Assembly: GCA_947561585.1 (NCBI GenBank)
Contig: CANNZV010001051.1
Coordinates: 1-64,000, forward strand
Direction of reading: 5' to 3'
Source: Caprella mutica
Lineage: Eukaryota; Arthropoda; Malacostraca; Amphipoda; Caprellidae
Length of the DNA stretch: 64,000 nt
In this document: one piece after another, positions 14,601-25,551 of the stretch
How positions within the stretch are numbered: the stretch's first letter is position 1
Layout: every line of letters starts with the position of its first letter
Notes under the pieces: generated by a model
The model's input: the letters and a program-made list of their open reading frames with translations, nothing else
Databases searched by the model: none
Told to the model about the DNA's origin: nothing
Translations under genes and position numbers: made by a program

Positions 14601-17600
14601 TCTGCTGATCATTAAAAAGCAATAAAAATTCTATCTAACTACTATCCAAAAGACTAATTTCAATTAATTTGAGAATTCACTTCACAAATGCTGAAGCAAG
14701 TTGTACACCGGTGCAAGAACCGTAGAGGCGAAAGTTAACTAAACCTACCACTAGACTAACATCAGGTTATTTATTTACTGTGAATAGAACTATAATATGG
14801 CGTAAGTTAAATGTCAGTTAAACTAAGTCATTTTAGCAACTTAACACTACCACTTTCTTGTGTAGCTATTTACAAACAAACAAGTCTTTACTTATTTTAC
14901 TTCTTGTAGTTGTAGTTCCCATAGTCACCACCCTGCGTGGAGTTGCTTCAGCTTTGCTGGGGCGTTTGTCCGGTTTGTTGTCCATAGCCACTCCAAGTAC
15001 CGGCAGCTTGTCCAGTGGTTGCGGCACTCCAACCGCCCGGTGCCTGTTGTCCCCAGTTGCCGTAAGAGATTTGGGTTGGCGGTGTCTGTTGCTGCTGTGC
15101 ATAGTAATTCTGCTGCTGTCCATAGTACCCCCCACTGTTCCAAGTGCCGTATCCTCCTCCTTGCTGGGTGTATCCAGATTGGGGTAGCTCTGGGATGAGT
15201 AGTTGTTAGTTTGAGAAGAATACTCAACTTTTCAGCTTCTCTCCGGAGTGAGTCAGCTACGGTAATCCAGTTAGGGATGTCTGTCTGAGCTTCAAGTGCA
15301 GTGACAAGCACTTCAAACGGCCCTGGCAGTGATGACAGAAGACAAATCACCTTTTGTTGAAAGTATTTACTATCATTCAATACTTTAACAAACATAAACA
15401 ACCAAAGCAGTTTACTGTTTAACTGAATTGATGTTTTAACATTATTCTAATTCATAAGAATAACTGAATATAATTATTAATATTCAATTGAAACAAAACA
15501 GAAGTCTTAGTTCGCAAGAGCCTTTTGTTGAAAGTATTTACTGTCATTCAATACTTTAACAAACATAAACAACCAAAGCAGTTAACTTGATTTACTGTTT
15601 AACTGAATTGATGTTTTAACATTATTCTAATTCATAAGAATAACTGCACTGAATATAAGTATTTACTATCATTCAATACTTTAACAAACATAAACAACCA
15701 AAGCAGTTAACTTGATTTACTGTTTAACTGAATTGATGTTTTAACATTATTCTAATTCATAAGAATAACTGCACTGAATATAAGTATTTACTATCATTCA
15801 ATACTTTAACAAACATAAACAACCAAAGCAGTTAACTTGATTTACTGTTTAACTGAATTGATGTTTTAACATTATTCTAATTCATAAGAATAACTGCACT
15901 GAATATAAGTATTTACTATCATTCAATACTTTAACAAACATAAACGACCAAAGCAGTTAACTTGATTTACTGTTTAACTGAATTGATGTTTTAACATTAT
16001 TCTAATTCATAAGAATAACTGCACTGAATATAAGTATTTACTATCATTCAATACTTTAACAAAAATAAACAACCAAAGCAGTTAACTTGATTTACTGTTT
16101 AACTGAGTTTGATGTTTTAACATTATTCTAATTCATAAGAATAACTGCACTGAATATAAGTATTTACTATCATTCAATACTTTAACAAACATAAACAACC
16201 AAAGCAGTTAACTTGATTTACTGTTTAACTGAATTGATGTTTTAACATTATTCTAATTCATAAGAATAACTGCACTGAATATAAGTATTTACTGTCATTC
16301 AATACTTTAACAAAAATAAACAACCAAAGCAGTTAACTTGATTTACTGTTTAACTGAATTGATGTTTTAACATTATTCTAATTCATAAGAATAACTGCAC
16401 TGAATATAAGTATTTACTATCATTCACTGAATATAATTATTAATATTTAATTGGAACAGTAACACAGCCTTAGTTCGCAAGAACCTTTTGTTGAAAGACT
16501 GTTTACCAAAGGATAAGGTCACAGATTTAAAGGTAATTTGTGACCTCTCTTGACACCTCTTCCGCAAAAATACTAAATCATTATATTATAACACAAGTGC
16601 ATTTTTCGCTAGAGCAATCATTATAATTGACCTCATTAGCGCGTGAATACGATATGCTTACGCAAGCGTTTTGAGTGATATGTTTCATATAGGTTAACAC
16701 TTTTTTCACAGCACTTCGTTTTTATTACTATTATAAACTTCTAATTTGTTTAAACATAATTTGATTTATAAACTCTTATCGTTCACTGGGCCCATAACCT
16801 GTTAGAATTAGGTTAAATAACAGTGGGTTAACAACGTTAAGACATAGAGTTTATTTAAAGAGTAAATATGTTATACAATTAGAAGTCTATGGAGAGATGA
16901 GTGGAACTCATCTCTCACTGAGTAATGTTCAAGACAGACTGATTTCAGAACCAACAAGACAGGGTATTTAACCCTCGACGGAAGTGTTATCGACTTTAGA
17001 CCTTATGTCCGTTTCTCATTAAAAGTAATACATAGTTATTGAAACAATAGGTAATTTAATATAGCTGAGCTAGTCTAACAGGAAGTTAACATTAAATATA
17101 TAACGAGTGTGTAATACATTTAACTAAAATTTCAACAAATAGATGCTTCATTTAGAAAATATATATTATCATTCTTTCTTGTCGAGGATTAATTCAATTT
17201 CACTTGAGTATACCTGAGTATCACTTTGTAGCCACAATCAACTTCTACTCTCGATTCACTCACTGGAAAACCTTTGGGCCCATCCTCTGGCAGTTAACTT
17301 CCTGAGTAATGCTAGTTTCCTTTAGGCCCAAACAGTGCCTCGGGTGGGTGACATCCAGGGCACTCCTGGCCACCCCTCCATCCCAGATGAGGACGTTGGG
17401 GAGGCTAAACAACAACTCCATTCATTTCTATACAACTAATTTATTGTTAGGTTAATTAGATTATACTTTCTGTTGTTTTTAATCTACTCACTAACTCCAA
17501 CGTAACATGGTTCAATTTCCTATTTCAGAACAAAAGCTTCAGATTGTAGAGAGAGCTGTCAAAGGTATCAATGCATCAACTGATGTCAAGCTTCTAGAGA

Positions 17601-20600
17601 GTTTGTTAAACAGAGATGAGCACGCAGCAATGGAATGTGATATTCCTCTGAAAGAAAAGGACTCTAAACTGACTGAATTCGGTAATATGCTGCGAAACTG
17701 TAAAGCCAGTGATAATTTCAATAAAACTGATATTGGTTTGACAAATAACAAAGGTCTAAGTTCTATTCCTCGCACCATGCCCACACTTTTACCTATCAAT
17801 ACTATCGATAGGGATGCTGTTAATGGCAACAAAATGAATGAAACTAGACTTGCGAATTTGAATCTATCGTCTTATGTTGAATCGAACAACATTCCAGAAG
17901 TTGCAAAAGTATGTTCTCTATTGAAAGGCGAATTATCTGACTTGTCATCATTCACAACAGTGTCTGATGATGGCTCTAGAGTTTGTCATAGAATCTTACA
18001 AAAAGAAAATGCGAAAAATGTACAAACTAAACTATTGCCAAGCAACAACGAACACAGTTCAGTTGGTATTGATTTCCATGTCACTAATGGAGAATTGACT
18101 CCAGTAACTGTCAAGTCTGAGGTGGAGTCTTCAAAAACCAGTCTATCTTCTTTCGATTGTTACGAGGTTGAATCTAGCAATCTGCAGAGCTCTGAATATA
18201 GAGATGTTCAGAAGTATTTGGGTCCAAATGAAAAATACATTGGTGACAATAATGTTGTTCAATGCACTGCTTCAAATAGAATGAAAACAGAAATAGGAAA
18301 TATTTCATCTGATTTTGCTACTCCAAATTCTAATGTTGATCAACGAATGGAAGCTTCTATTTCTGACAACTCTGTTTCTTCTTCCAATGTTCAATCATTG
18401 ATTGAACCTTTTTGCGATGCCACCACTTCAACAAAGAAAAGTTCTGCCAGGTCCTCTCCTGAATTTTCATCTAATAACTTGTTAATGAATGCTATAAAAG
18501 AAACTGATTTCACACGGTCGTCAAAAAGCAGTTCCTGTTTTTCTGAACAAGTTGAAGCAATCAGTGATGCTAAAGTATTGTTCCCTTCAATGAACTGCCA
18601 CTCGTCTAACATATCACCAAACAGACTATTCTCTCACCATAATTCCCCTGCACAATCATTCCAAATTAACAACAAAGAAGAGAAATCTTTGAATCCACTA
18701 TTTTCTAATTGTACTGATGCTATGAAAACGGTCAGGGTAAATTCTAATTTTAACAATAACAACGAACCTTCTTCTATTTCAGGATTTCTTGATCAATTCA
18801 ATGAGTCTAATTCAACATTTTCGAATAATACTGGATCCTCTTCAGAGCTCCAATCAAATACAGTTCCAGTGAAATCTTCACAAATTATTGAGAATTACAA
18901 CAGTGCTCCACAACAAAATGTCCTCGATAGAAAAATCAACCTTGAAATTTCTGGGAGAAGTAATAATACTGCACTGATACAGCAATACAATCAGGGAATT
19001 GGAATGATAGAATCTGCTCTTAAAGGATCAATTATTCAAAATAAGCCTGAGCAAGTCAATGCTTTAGTAAATCACTCTAATCAAGTTGATTCGATGCGAA
19101 ATCAGTCTGGGCAAAATAATTTTTTGGAAAAGCATGTTAACCCGATTAGTCTGCTTCAGAATGACTCGAATCAGGTGCCTTTAATACAAAATCAGTCTAT
19201 TCAGGTGCCTTTGACTCAAAATCAGTTACTTCAGGTATCTCAACTGCAGAGCCAATCTAATCAGGTACCTTTGTCGCAAAATCAACCAAGTCTAGTTTCA
19301 GTTATGCAAAGCACATCCAATCAAGTTTCAGTGCTACATAATCAACCAAACCAGTTATCTTTGTTGCATAACCAGGTACCGATAATGCAGAACCAGTCCA
19401 GTGCTCCAGTGATACAGGTTAAAACAAACCAGGTATCTACATATCAAAATCCTCCAAACCAGGTTCCGATGATATTAGATCAATCAAACCCAGTCTCAGT
19501 AATGACTAACCAAATTAATCATCTTGCAATAATGCAAAATCAAACCAACCAGGTTCAAGCCTTACAAAATCAAACTAACCAAGTTCAAGCAATGCAAATG
19601 CAATCAAACCAGGTTCAAACAATGCAAAATAATTCAAATCAGGTTCCAGCAATGCAAAATCAAACTAACCAGGTTCAAGCCTTGCAAAATAATTCAAATC
19701 AGGTTCAAGCAATGCAAAATCAAACTAACCTGGTTCAAGCACTGCAAATGCAATCGAATCAGGTTATAACAATGCATAACCAAATTAACCAAGTTCAACC
19801 AATGCAAAATCCCATCAACCAGGTTCAAACAATGCAAAATCCGATAAACCAGGTTCAAATATCACAAAATCAATCCAATCAAGTACAAGCCATGCAGAGT
19901 CAAATCAATCGCTTGCCTCTTTTACAAAATCAATGCAACCAACTACATATGATTCAAGATAAACCTCTGATTGGTTCAAGTTTGCATAATCAAACGGATC
20001 AGTCAACACAGATGGTGCATGATATAAATAGGGACCAAGTTATATCAAACCAATCAAGTTTCGCTCCGGCACAGAGTCAGTCAGAGCAAATGTCCGATCT
20101 GCTCGATCAAACTAACCAAGTATCAGTTAATCAAAACCAATCCAACTCCATGCCACTCATCATAGGTGAATCGACCAAGAAAATAGATACGTGGGAGTCA
20201 CCTAATATGGACTCTACTTCATCTAACAATCAGTGCTACAGAACGAACCAATGCACTGAGATATCAAATCAGCCCATGGCAACTGAAGCTATTTTAAATC
20301 AGTCCTTTGTCAATTCAGCTACTCAAAATCTCGCTACATTGAATCAATTTAATCAGACTACTGTATCCGTAAACTCTGATAATAGCATCATGGCAGCAAA
20401 TCAGCACAATCAGGAGAGTATCAAGTTGAACCAGTGTAAACAAATTTCTACTGAAAGAGCTTTGCTCTTGCAGAACAATCCAGAATCGACAATGCAACTT
20501 GAAACAAACCAAAACTCTGTGTTTAATGAATCTAATGGAAATGCTGAAGCATTATACCACACTGATAAAATAACAAAGCCAAATGAAATTACCAGATCGA

Positions 20601-21667
20601 GTCCCAATAGAGCCGTTGTAAATCATTTATCAAACCAAGTGCAAACCTACAATGATCCTTTGTTTACTAATAATACAGTAAATGGTGAAATAAGGAATGC
20701 CTCACCACAAGTTGTAACTGAAATGAAATCTGATGAATGCTTGTCCATAAACAACAGAATTGATTTCAACAATAAAGATTATATTCAGAATATTTCGAGT
20801 CAGAATTCAGTAACCACTCCATATTATAGTTTCGTGATTGCAAATCAAAATAATGTTTCATTGTCTTCAGAAACTGGTTTTACATCAAGAAATACTAACC
20901 ATCCATCAATGACTCGTCCCAATTCGACTGTTAAGTATGTACTCAATGATGCTAATTTCATCACTCAAGATTCTCATAATGGTCAAAATATTAAAGTGTC
21001 GGCATTAACTTCAACAAGCCAAAACATGCATAGTGAACTAAAACCTGATCAGAAATTGATCATGTTTGTTCAAAGAAATCCTACTCCTTCTTCCATTGCA
21101 CCTCACTCTGCCAATAACTTGAATTATTCTCAAATTAATTCAAATTCTGCTGCTTCTAGTATCTATAGCAACGACACGAATTCTACAACTACTGACCAAA
21201 GTCCTTCAATTCTCACTAATTCAAGTTGTTCATCTTATGTAATGGACGAGAATCCATCCATCTCTGCTACAGCTGTTCAGAGTGGAAGGTATGGACAAGA
21301 GTTCCATGTTGGAAGAGGAAACTCTAAGGATTCCTACTCTCAAAAACAGTCAGAAGAAATGTATTCTGAACAGCTGGTTTCTGCATGTGATTTGGACAAA
21401 TCTCAATATGATACTCTCCAGCAATCTTCATCTAGTGCGATGGATCAGTCAATTCATGGAGCTTCCCTCGAAATGACTAGACAACCTGATGCGAAATATG
21501 ATGCATCGACTGCACGAAAACAGTCTTTAGTATTAAGTCACAGCTCGCCGCAGATGGAGACTGATATTAACTCAGATTCTTATGACAAAAGCAACGTCCT
21601 GTTGGGTAGTTGCGACCCATTATTGTCTCAATGTAATTCTTCATTGGACAGTTGGAAAAAATACTGA
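5610..21667 (+). CDS. NFAT5: NFAT5/TonEBP-like Rel-homology transcription factor (whole gene, 11 coding exons)
   Basis: Joined coding exons: 5610-5688, 5786-6405, 6798-6967, 7381-8107, 8234-8424, 8635-8825, 9030-9229, 9386-9536, 12800-12856, 12935-13081, 17529-21667. They total 6672 nt with consistent phases, giving 2223 residues. The start is supported by an in-frame TAG at 5571-5573. The N-terminal part (1-490) is Ser/Thr/Lys-rich with basic, NLS-like patches. The Rel-homology DNA-binding region runs about 490-659, with the NFAT recognition loop HRARYGSEGSRGAVKD at 507-522; the IPT/dimerisation domain runs about 660-777. The C-terminal 1379 residues are Gln/Asn/Ser-rich and look like a disordered activation domain. 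Vertebrate NFAT5 drives osmotic-stress and immune genes in the nucleus as a DNA-encircling dimer and lacks the calcineurin-docking region of NFAT1-4. I see no PxIxIT-like docking region ahead of the Rel domain, though I could not search rigorously. Assignment to the NFAT/Rel family is firm; NFAT5 subtype is inferred from the loop. Confidence 0.92.
5786..6405 (+). CDS. NFAT5: NFAT5-like, coding exon 2
   Basis: Residues 27-233. Acceptor AATAACAG, donor AAGCAG|GTGTGT. Ser/Thr-rich low-complexity sequence with a basic cluster near its end (PPAKRQATMKKLNPVKR), a possible nuclear localisation signal. Confidence 0.85.
6798..6967 (+). CDS. NFAT5: NFAT5-like, coding exon 3
   Basis: Residues 234-290. 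Acceptor TTTTTCTCAG, donor GCATT|GTGAGT. An alternative acceptor near 6713 would hit an immediate stop, so this start is preferred. Confidence 0.8.
7381..8107 (+). CDS. NFAT5: NFAT5-like, coding exon 4 (start of Rel-homology region)
   Basis: Residues 290-532. Acceptor TTAATTCAG, donor GTAGAG|GTAAGG. The last about 40 residues open the Rel-homology domain and include the DNA-contacting loop RARYGSEGSRGAVKD. Confidence 0.92.
8234..8424 (+). CDS. NFAT5: NFAT5-like, coding exon 5 (Rel-homology region)
   Basis: Residues 533-596. Acceptor GTTTTACAG, donor CTCAG|GTGAGA. Contains the family motif MQVFVASESGKVSPH followed by YQACQVTSR. Confidence 0.92.
8635..8825 (+). CDS. NFAT5: NFAT5-like, coding exon 6 (Rel-homology region)
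   Basis: Residues 596-660. Acceptor TATTTCAG, donor CTGCA|GTGAGT. Contains DCVGILKER and RMVFRATVRT, matching the end of the NFAT DNA-binding fold. Confidence 0.92.
9030..9229 (+). CDS. NFAT5: NFAT5-like, coding exon 7 (IPT domain)
   Basis: Residues 660-726. Acceptor CTTTGCAG, donor AGCAAT|GTGAGT. Contains QPPGVPDISRKSLSKCGV and LFIIGKHFQRDSKVVFE, typical of the start of the dimerisation domain. Confidence 0.92.
9386..9536 (+). CDS. NFAT5: NFAT5-like, coding exon 8 (IPT domain end)
   Basis: Residues 727-777. Acceptor ATTCACAG, donor ATATG|GTAAGT. Contains HLVCKVP and FTFEPDD, the closing strands of the IPT fold. Confidence 0.9.
9537..12799 (+). other. NFAT5-like intron 8, non-coding
   Basis: A 3.3-kb intron with no coding signal. 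Apart from the terminal-inverted-repeat element at 10424-10755 it holds a short 8-bp-stem inverted repeat near 10853-10904 (CTTCACGG / CCGTGAAG). Nothing else recognised. Confidence 0.6.
10424..10755. mobile_element. MITE-like element with about 25-bp terminal inverted repeats
   Basis: The arm GTTAGGGTTTTGAGAGGTGG at 10424 is mirrored by CCACCTCTCAAAAAGGCTTAAC ending near 10755, with a few mismatches. No ORF inside. Family unknown; target duplication not clear. Confidence 0.45.
12800..12856 (+). CDS. NFAT5: NFAT5-like, coding exon 9
   Basis: Residues 777-796, a 57-nt linker exon. Acceptor TTAAATCAG, donor GGAAG|GTATGT. It keeps phase with both neighbours; skipping it would remove exactly 19 codons without a frameshift. 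Confidence 0.8.
12935..13081 (+). CDS. NFAT5: NFAT5-like, coding exon 10
   Basis: Residues 796-845, 147 nt. Acceptor TCTTACTAG, donor GACTG|GTGAGT. The phase matches exon 11. An LTR element begins 40 bp after its donor. Confidence 0.82.
13121..13458 (-). repeat. 3' LTR of the copia-type element
   Basis: 338 bp with TGTT...AACA ends. By eye I find no difference from the other LTR, which points to a young insertion. The polypurine tract abuts its inner edge. Confidence 0.9.
13459..14865 (-). other. AT-rich non-coding interior of LTR element, with a 178-bp-period duplication
   Basis: No pol reading frame. A segment starting ATAACTGCAAGAATTTTAAA at 13702 is repeated at 13880, extending to about 14055 with few changes. 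On the minus strand it follows the apparent RNA-binding-protein stop codons, so it could be a captured 3' untranslated region; that is inference. Confidence 0.5.
14866..15401 (-). pseudogene. Gag-like fragment fused to Gly/Tyr/Gln-rich RNA-binding-protein-like tail (broken)
   Basis: On the minus strand 15401 to about 15225 reads a copia-gag-like segment (SLPGPFEVLVTALEAQ, then SLRREAEKL). From about 15230 a different frame becomes Tyr/Gln/Ser-rich (YSSQTNNYSSQSYP). After a one-base shift near 15187 it continues as a GGYGTWNSGGYYGQQQ-type low-complexity tail, with a TGA near 14952 and then GGDYGNYNYKK before TAA. Such tails are typical of hnRNP/TIA-type RNA-binding proteins, not of gag. No RRM domain is present. 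The frameshift and stop make it a pseudogene or a degraded capture. Family assignment of the tail is by composition only. Confidence 0.55.
15532..16430. repeat. 125-bp tandem array inside the LTR element
   Basis: Seven full copies and a partial one of a 125-bp unit, each starting AAGTATTTACTATCATTCAA (starts near 15532, 15657, 15782, 15907, 16032, 16158, 16283, 16408). A single related copy lies at 15360 at the beginning of the gag-like frame. Copies differ by only a few bases. The array lies between the primer-binding site and the gag-like stretch. Confidence 0.92.
16784..16799 (-). promoter_or_regulatory. tRNA-iMet primer-binding site
   Basis: Reads GGTTATGGGCCCAGTG on the minus strand directly inside the 5' LTR. 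The complement CTGGGCCCATAACC is the anticodon-loop region of initiator Met tRNA, which copia elements use as an internal half-tRNA primer. Confidence 0.88.
16800..17137 (-). repeat. 5' LTR of the copia-type element
   Basis: 338 bp, the same length and by eye the same sequence as the LTR at 13121-13458; followed by the AATAG target duplication. Confidence 0.9.
17529..21667 (+). CDS. NFAT5: NFAT5-like, terminal coding exon 11 (Gln/Asn-rich activation region)
   Basis: Residues 845-2223, 4139 nt, ending at TGA 21665-21667. Acceptor CCTATTTCAG at 17519-17528. The open frame extends upstream to an ATG at 17507, but that lies in the intron and the splice phase picks 17529. The composition is Asn/Gln/Ser-rich throughout. 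Residues 1389-1654 are about 26 tandem decapeptides of the form NQxNQVQxxQ, so this part is itself a coding minisatellite with a 30-bp period. Large single-exon Gln-rich tails are known for NFAT5; the tail should be disordered and probably acts as a transactivation or condensate-forming region (inference). Confidence 0.93.
19160..19957 (+). repeat. Coding minisatellite: decapeptide repeat NQxNQVQxxQ
   Basis: About 26 units of 10 residues, most regular at about 19540-19900 and more diverged at both ends. DNA copies differ at many silent and non-silent sites, so the array is older than the near-identical non-coding minisatellites elsewhere in the window. Confidence 0.9.
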
Positions 21668-24600
21668 TGGAAATTCTCCTCTGCAAGTGGATATTTTTTT
21701 ATACTTAATGGTTGAAATGCCCATGAAAGGTTTTCGATCTTCATTAAAGGTTAAAAATAACTTCACAAATTTTTTGGCGGCTTTTTTAAATGCTTTGGTA
21801 TAAAGGCGTTTAATACTGTTGATCAAATTAATCATAGTGCATAGTTTTGAATGTTTTGGTGTCCAATGGTTGAGTGTGAATAGTTTATATATACATATAT
21901 ATTTTAGTTTATAGTTATTTTATGTATTTGAGCTACCTCGCACTGAAATATTAGTTAACAATCAGTGCGTTGAGTTCAGATGTCGAGTGTTCAGAGCTGT
22001 CGTGCATCACGATCTATAATTCATTTCGACCAATCGAAGTAATAATCAAATATCAAAGTTCTCGCTTTAACGATTTAATTAATGACCTTCTATAATTTTG
22101 AAGTTTTTACTTCGTGCCATACATGCTGGTGTAAAGTTATACCTGCTATGAGTGCTGCAGTAGACATATTCTCTGAATTTCATTCAAGAGTGAAGGTCAA
22201 TTTAAAGAAAAATCATGTAGGTTGTTGTTTATTCTTAATCTTCCTGAATTACGATTAGCTACAATGAATTCAGTATTATTTCGTTCTTTCAGTTTTGGGC
22301 ATATGATTTCATCCAATAGTTATTATTATTCTTATATTAATAGCTATTTAAAATTCTCAGTTTCTGTGCACAGTTGTCTACTTTTCTCGACAATCATTAG
22401 AAAATATTCTTCACCTATCATTGTCTATCATAAGAAATGAGAGTATCCTAATTTAAAATCTAAATTATATTTTAATTATTATCAGCTAGTTATTTTAAAT
22501 ATTAATTTGTAACTGGGAATTGGTGCTAATTGATTATTTAAAGATTATTAGTTTTATTTCGTATATATCTAATTACTGTTTGGGAAAAATTGTTTTATTT
22601 GTATTTGGTAATGTAGGTAAATTGTACTTGAAGTACCTTTGCTGTTTCTTTTGTTGTGTTAGTATTTATTAAGTGTTTGGAGTACTCTCAGTTATAGTAA
22701 TTATATACCTATTTCTTTTTGGATAGATTATAAGAATACTAGATTATAAGTTTTTCGGGTGTTGAGAGAAGAGAAACAAAAATGAAAAATTGAACTTGGT
22801 TTACAAAAGTTGACTGTAAAATTCAAAGAGCTACAATTTGAGATATTCGTGTTTTTTTATAGCGTGAGTATCACTGTTGATATTCAATGCATTGCTGACA
22901 GATGGAACATTTCCTATGCAATATGCCTACTATAACTGAATTCGAGGCCTCTCATGGAATCATTCCAGAAGCTTTCTCTGTTAGATGTTGTCTGCCCTCT
23001 CTGCTGTATTCCAGATGGCAAAAGCAATTTTTTATTATCACAATATTTTTAAAATTATTTTAGCGCTACCTAAAATCTTAAGATCTAGGTGGGTTAGAAA
23101 ACTTCATTTTCCTCTTCCAATCGTAGGGTGCAGTCACCGGAGATTGTTACTTATTTGTCACATTCCTTGGTATGTGACTGCATACACGAAGTAGTTTCTC
23201 TGCATCTGTGACTCTAGTGTGATGGGTATGCCAAAATGTAACCCTCGCCAATTACACACAGCTGACTTCGTCACGTTATAAATATTACGTGAGGAGAAGA
23301 TATCTACCTCAGTACAACCATAATGAAACAATTTATGTACACAGAACTCAAATGGCCGATAAAAGTACTGTTTCTCAACCAACGCCATCCAGTCCACAGT
23401 ACAACACTATCAAATCTGTCTGCTATCGAAATCTTTTCAAACACCTTCACAAAATTGCACTAGATTATTATACGGCAATGGAACCATTAGTGGTTATAAC
23501 AAATGTCAAGCCATCCTATAATAGAAAGAATGCAGTCCAGTGCTTCAGAAATGCTATTTGGGGCAGGTTTCTAAATCTATGAATATTTCAACGGGAAGCT
23601 GCTAGTTTGCATTACTGGTTTTTTTTAGTTCGACCAAAAATGTGATTGAGAAATTTTTCTTCTGACTATAGATTGTTAGTATATGACGCAGTACTTCAAA
23701 TTGTCGTCATGAAGATACAAAGTATTTTCTCCATAGTTTACCTGCCTTTCGCTAAAGTCCAATTGATAGTTATTACCAAACTCGAGCCGCATGCTTAGAA
23801 TTAAATAAGTTATCAGCTAACGTAGCATTCAACTTAATTAATATCGGACATATCTCCCTAAATAGGTATTAGTTTGAAAAATATATACATATGACTAATG
23901 AGTAAATAAGTCTTTTAGATCATGAATTTAAAACGTGATTTTTTATCAATCGGACGCGCCTGATTCCAAAACACTATGTAATCTGTTCACAAAATCTTTC
24001 AGGGTAAAACTGTTGCTACTTAAGAGAGTAATCTAGATTACTTCAATATTTGGTAGATCTTAACATTGGAATTGGTAGATACTAGTTAAACCTCTGGGTG
24101 TAAACTACATTAACTCGAAATAGGGTAGATACTAAGTTTTCAATGTAGGTGTCTGCTACTATGTAGCTAATTGTGGCAAAGATATTTGAGCAGCTCTTCT
24201 CAATATATTTGAGTGTTATTATTATCACTGAAAGTTACATTATAATTTATCAGTATCTTGATTTTCAGTTCCAATTTCTTATTGGTATAAAAATCAACTA
24301 TTTAGTTATTCATAATTTTGGGTGACAAATTTATTGTAGTCAGAAGCAGCTGTTAATTTAGTACCTACCCATTATCTATTCTCTTTACTATTACGCAATA
24401 ATATCTGATAATTTTCTTTGCAATACTCAATAACATTTTGTTTCATGTACTTAATAAGTTTTACCGAGTGCCATACTCTTCGGTCTGGCTGTGAAGCATT
24501 TTACTTGTTCTGACATCCGATCTCTCTTGCCATATCTCTTACATTTAACGCTCTCTTAGTGTCATGCCTCTTCATGCTAACTCATAACCGTTTGTGTGTC

Positions 24601-25551
24601 TACTAGACACTTCATGTTTTCACATTTTCAAATAATTTGTATCTTTTATAAACTGTTTCGTGATTTACTGAATTTTTTGTAAAACATGAAAAATCGTTTA
24701 AATTAACGATGCAGGATAACTATCGCTGCTGCTCAAATGTTTATCTGAATTGATGTTGAGACGAGATTCTCTGGGATTGTCCTATTGCGATGTAGTTCCT
24801 TATACTCGCCACCTTTTGTACGACGCATTGTTAGACCCCTAACTGTCAACCATCTCAGGATAATCTCTACTGCTACCGTGGTCCAATTTTCTAACCACTT
24901 TTCAAAGTACCTACACTTTTGATACGGTAATTATTGCTATTAAGGAGCTTCTTTTTACATCAAGTTTCTGAGATTTTGAAGTCATTCGTCTCTCATTGCA
25001 TTTAACGTCAAACAACGCATTTCTACTCTTTCTGTTTCATCTAAACTCGTAAGTTCTCTTCATATCATTCTTGTACGTACGTAGTTGTTCTGTTTGAAAA
25101 TAGAAGTATATGGTGAATGTCAAGATTATTTCATTTGTGGTCTTTATTTCGTGTCTCCACAATTCTTTGTGCTCTAATTGACAAATTCTAACCACCTTTC
25201 AAAATTCCGTCAGCTAATAACAACCTTATTACTATTTTCGAACAGAGCACATCAAAGCATTATTTAATAGATGTAAGCAAATCCTAAATATATTTAAATG
25301 CTATTTATTAGACTAGATTGGTTGAATGGTGTATCGAATTTCGGATGTAAACCAATTTGTTAGAGATGCTTTATTTATTGTTACCAATTAGAGCTTATCT
25401 ATTTTGATATGAAGTCATCGGAGTACAAAAATGTGGGAGCATTTACAGGAGTATTAATCTGTTTTCTACTTAATACCATTTGAAGTAGCTAGTGACCTTT
25501 TTAGATACCGTTAGTGGGAGAGTAGCGTCACTTTGTACGAGACACTCTGTG
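21668..25551. other. 3' flank of NFAT5-like gene and intergenic AT-rich DNA
   Basis: The first few hundred bases are probably the 3' untranslated region. I could not pinpoint a canonical AATAAA close to the stop. Short open frames near 23000-23600 have no recognisable protein content. Nothing else seen. Confidence 0.5.

Larger units (their letters stand above)
13121..17137 (-). mobile_element. Copia-type non-autonomous LTR retrotransposon, antisense in NFAT5 intron 10
   Basis: Complete 4017-bp element: LTRs at 13121-13458 and 16800-17137, flanked by the 5-bp target duplication AATAG (13116-13120 and 17138-17142). On the minus strand the 5' LTR is followed by GGTTATGGGCCCAGTG (16799-16784), complementary to the anticodon region of initiator-Met tRNA, the primer arrangement known for copia. 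A purine tract TGTGAGGAGGAG (13470-13459) precedes the 3' LTR. Only a short gag-like stretch remains; protease, integrase, reverse transcriptase and RNase H are absent, so it would need enzymes from another element. It holds a 125-bp tandem array and an RNA-binding-protein-like tail. Confidence 0.9.

Noticed and set aside
14858..15187. 109-codon plus-strand frame
   Set aside because: Antisense to the gag/RNA-binding-protein-like segment, whose minus-strand reading is compositionally coherent.
17507..17528. ATG at 17507 as a separate start for the long Gln-rich frame
   Set aside because: A polypyrimidine tract and CAG at 17528 in the correct phase make this intron sequence; the frame is the last exon of the NFAT5-like gene.
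23289..23582. 97-codon plus-strand frame
   Set aside because: No motif, no splice context; likely chance.
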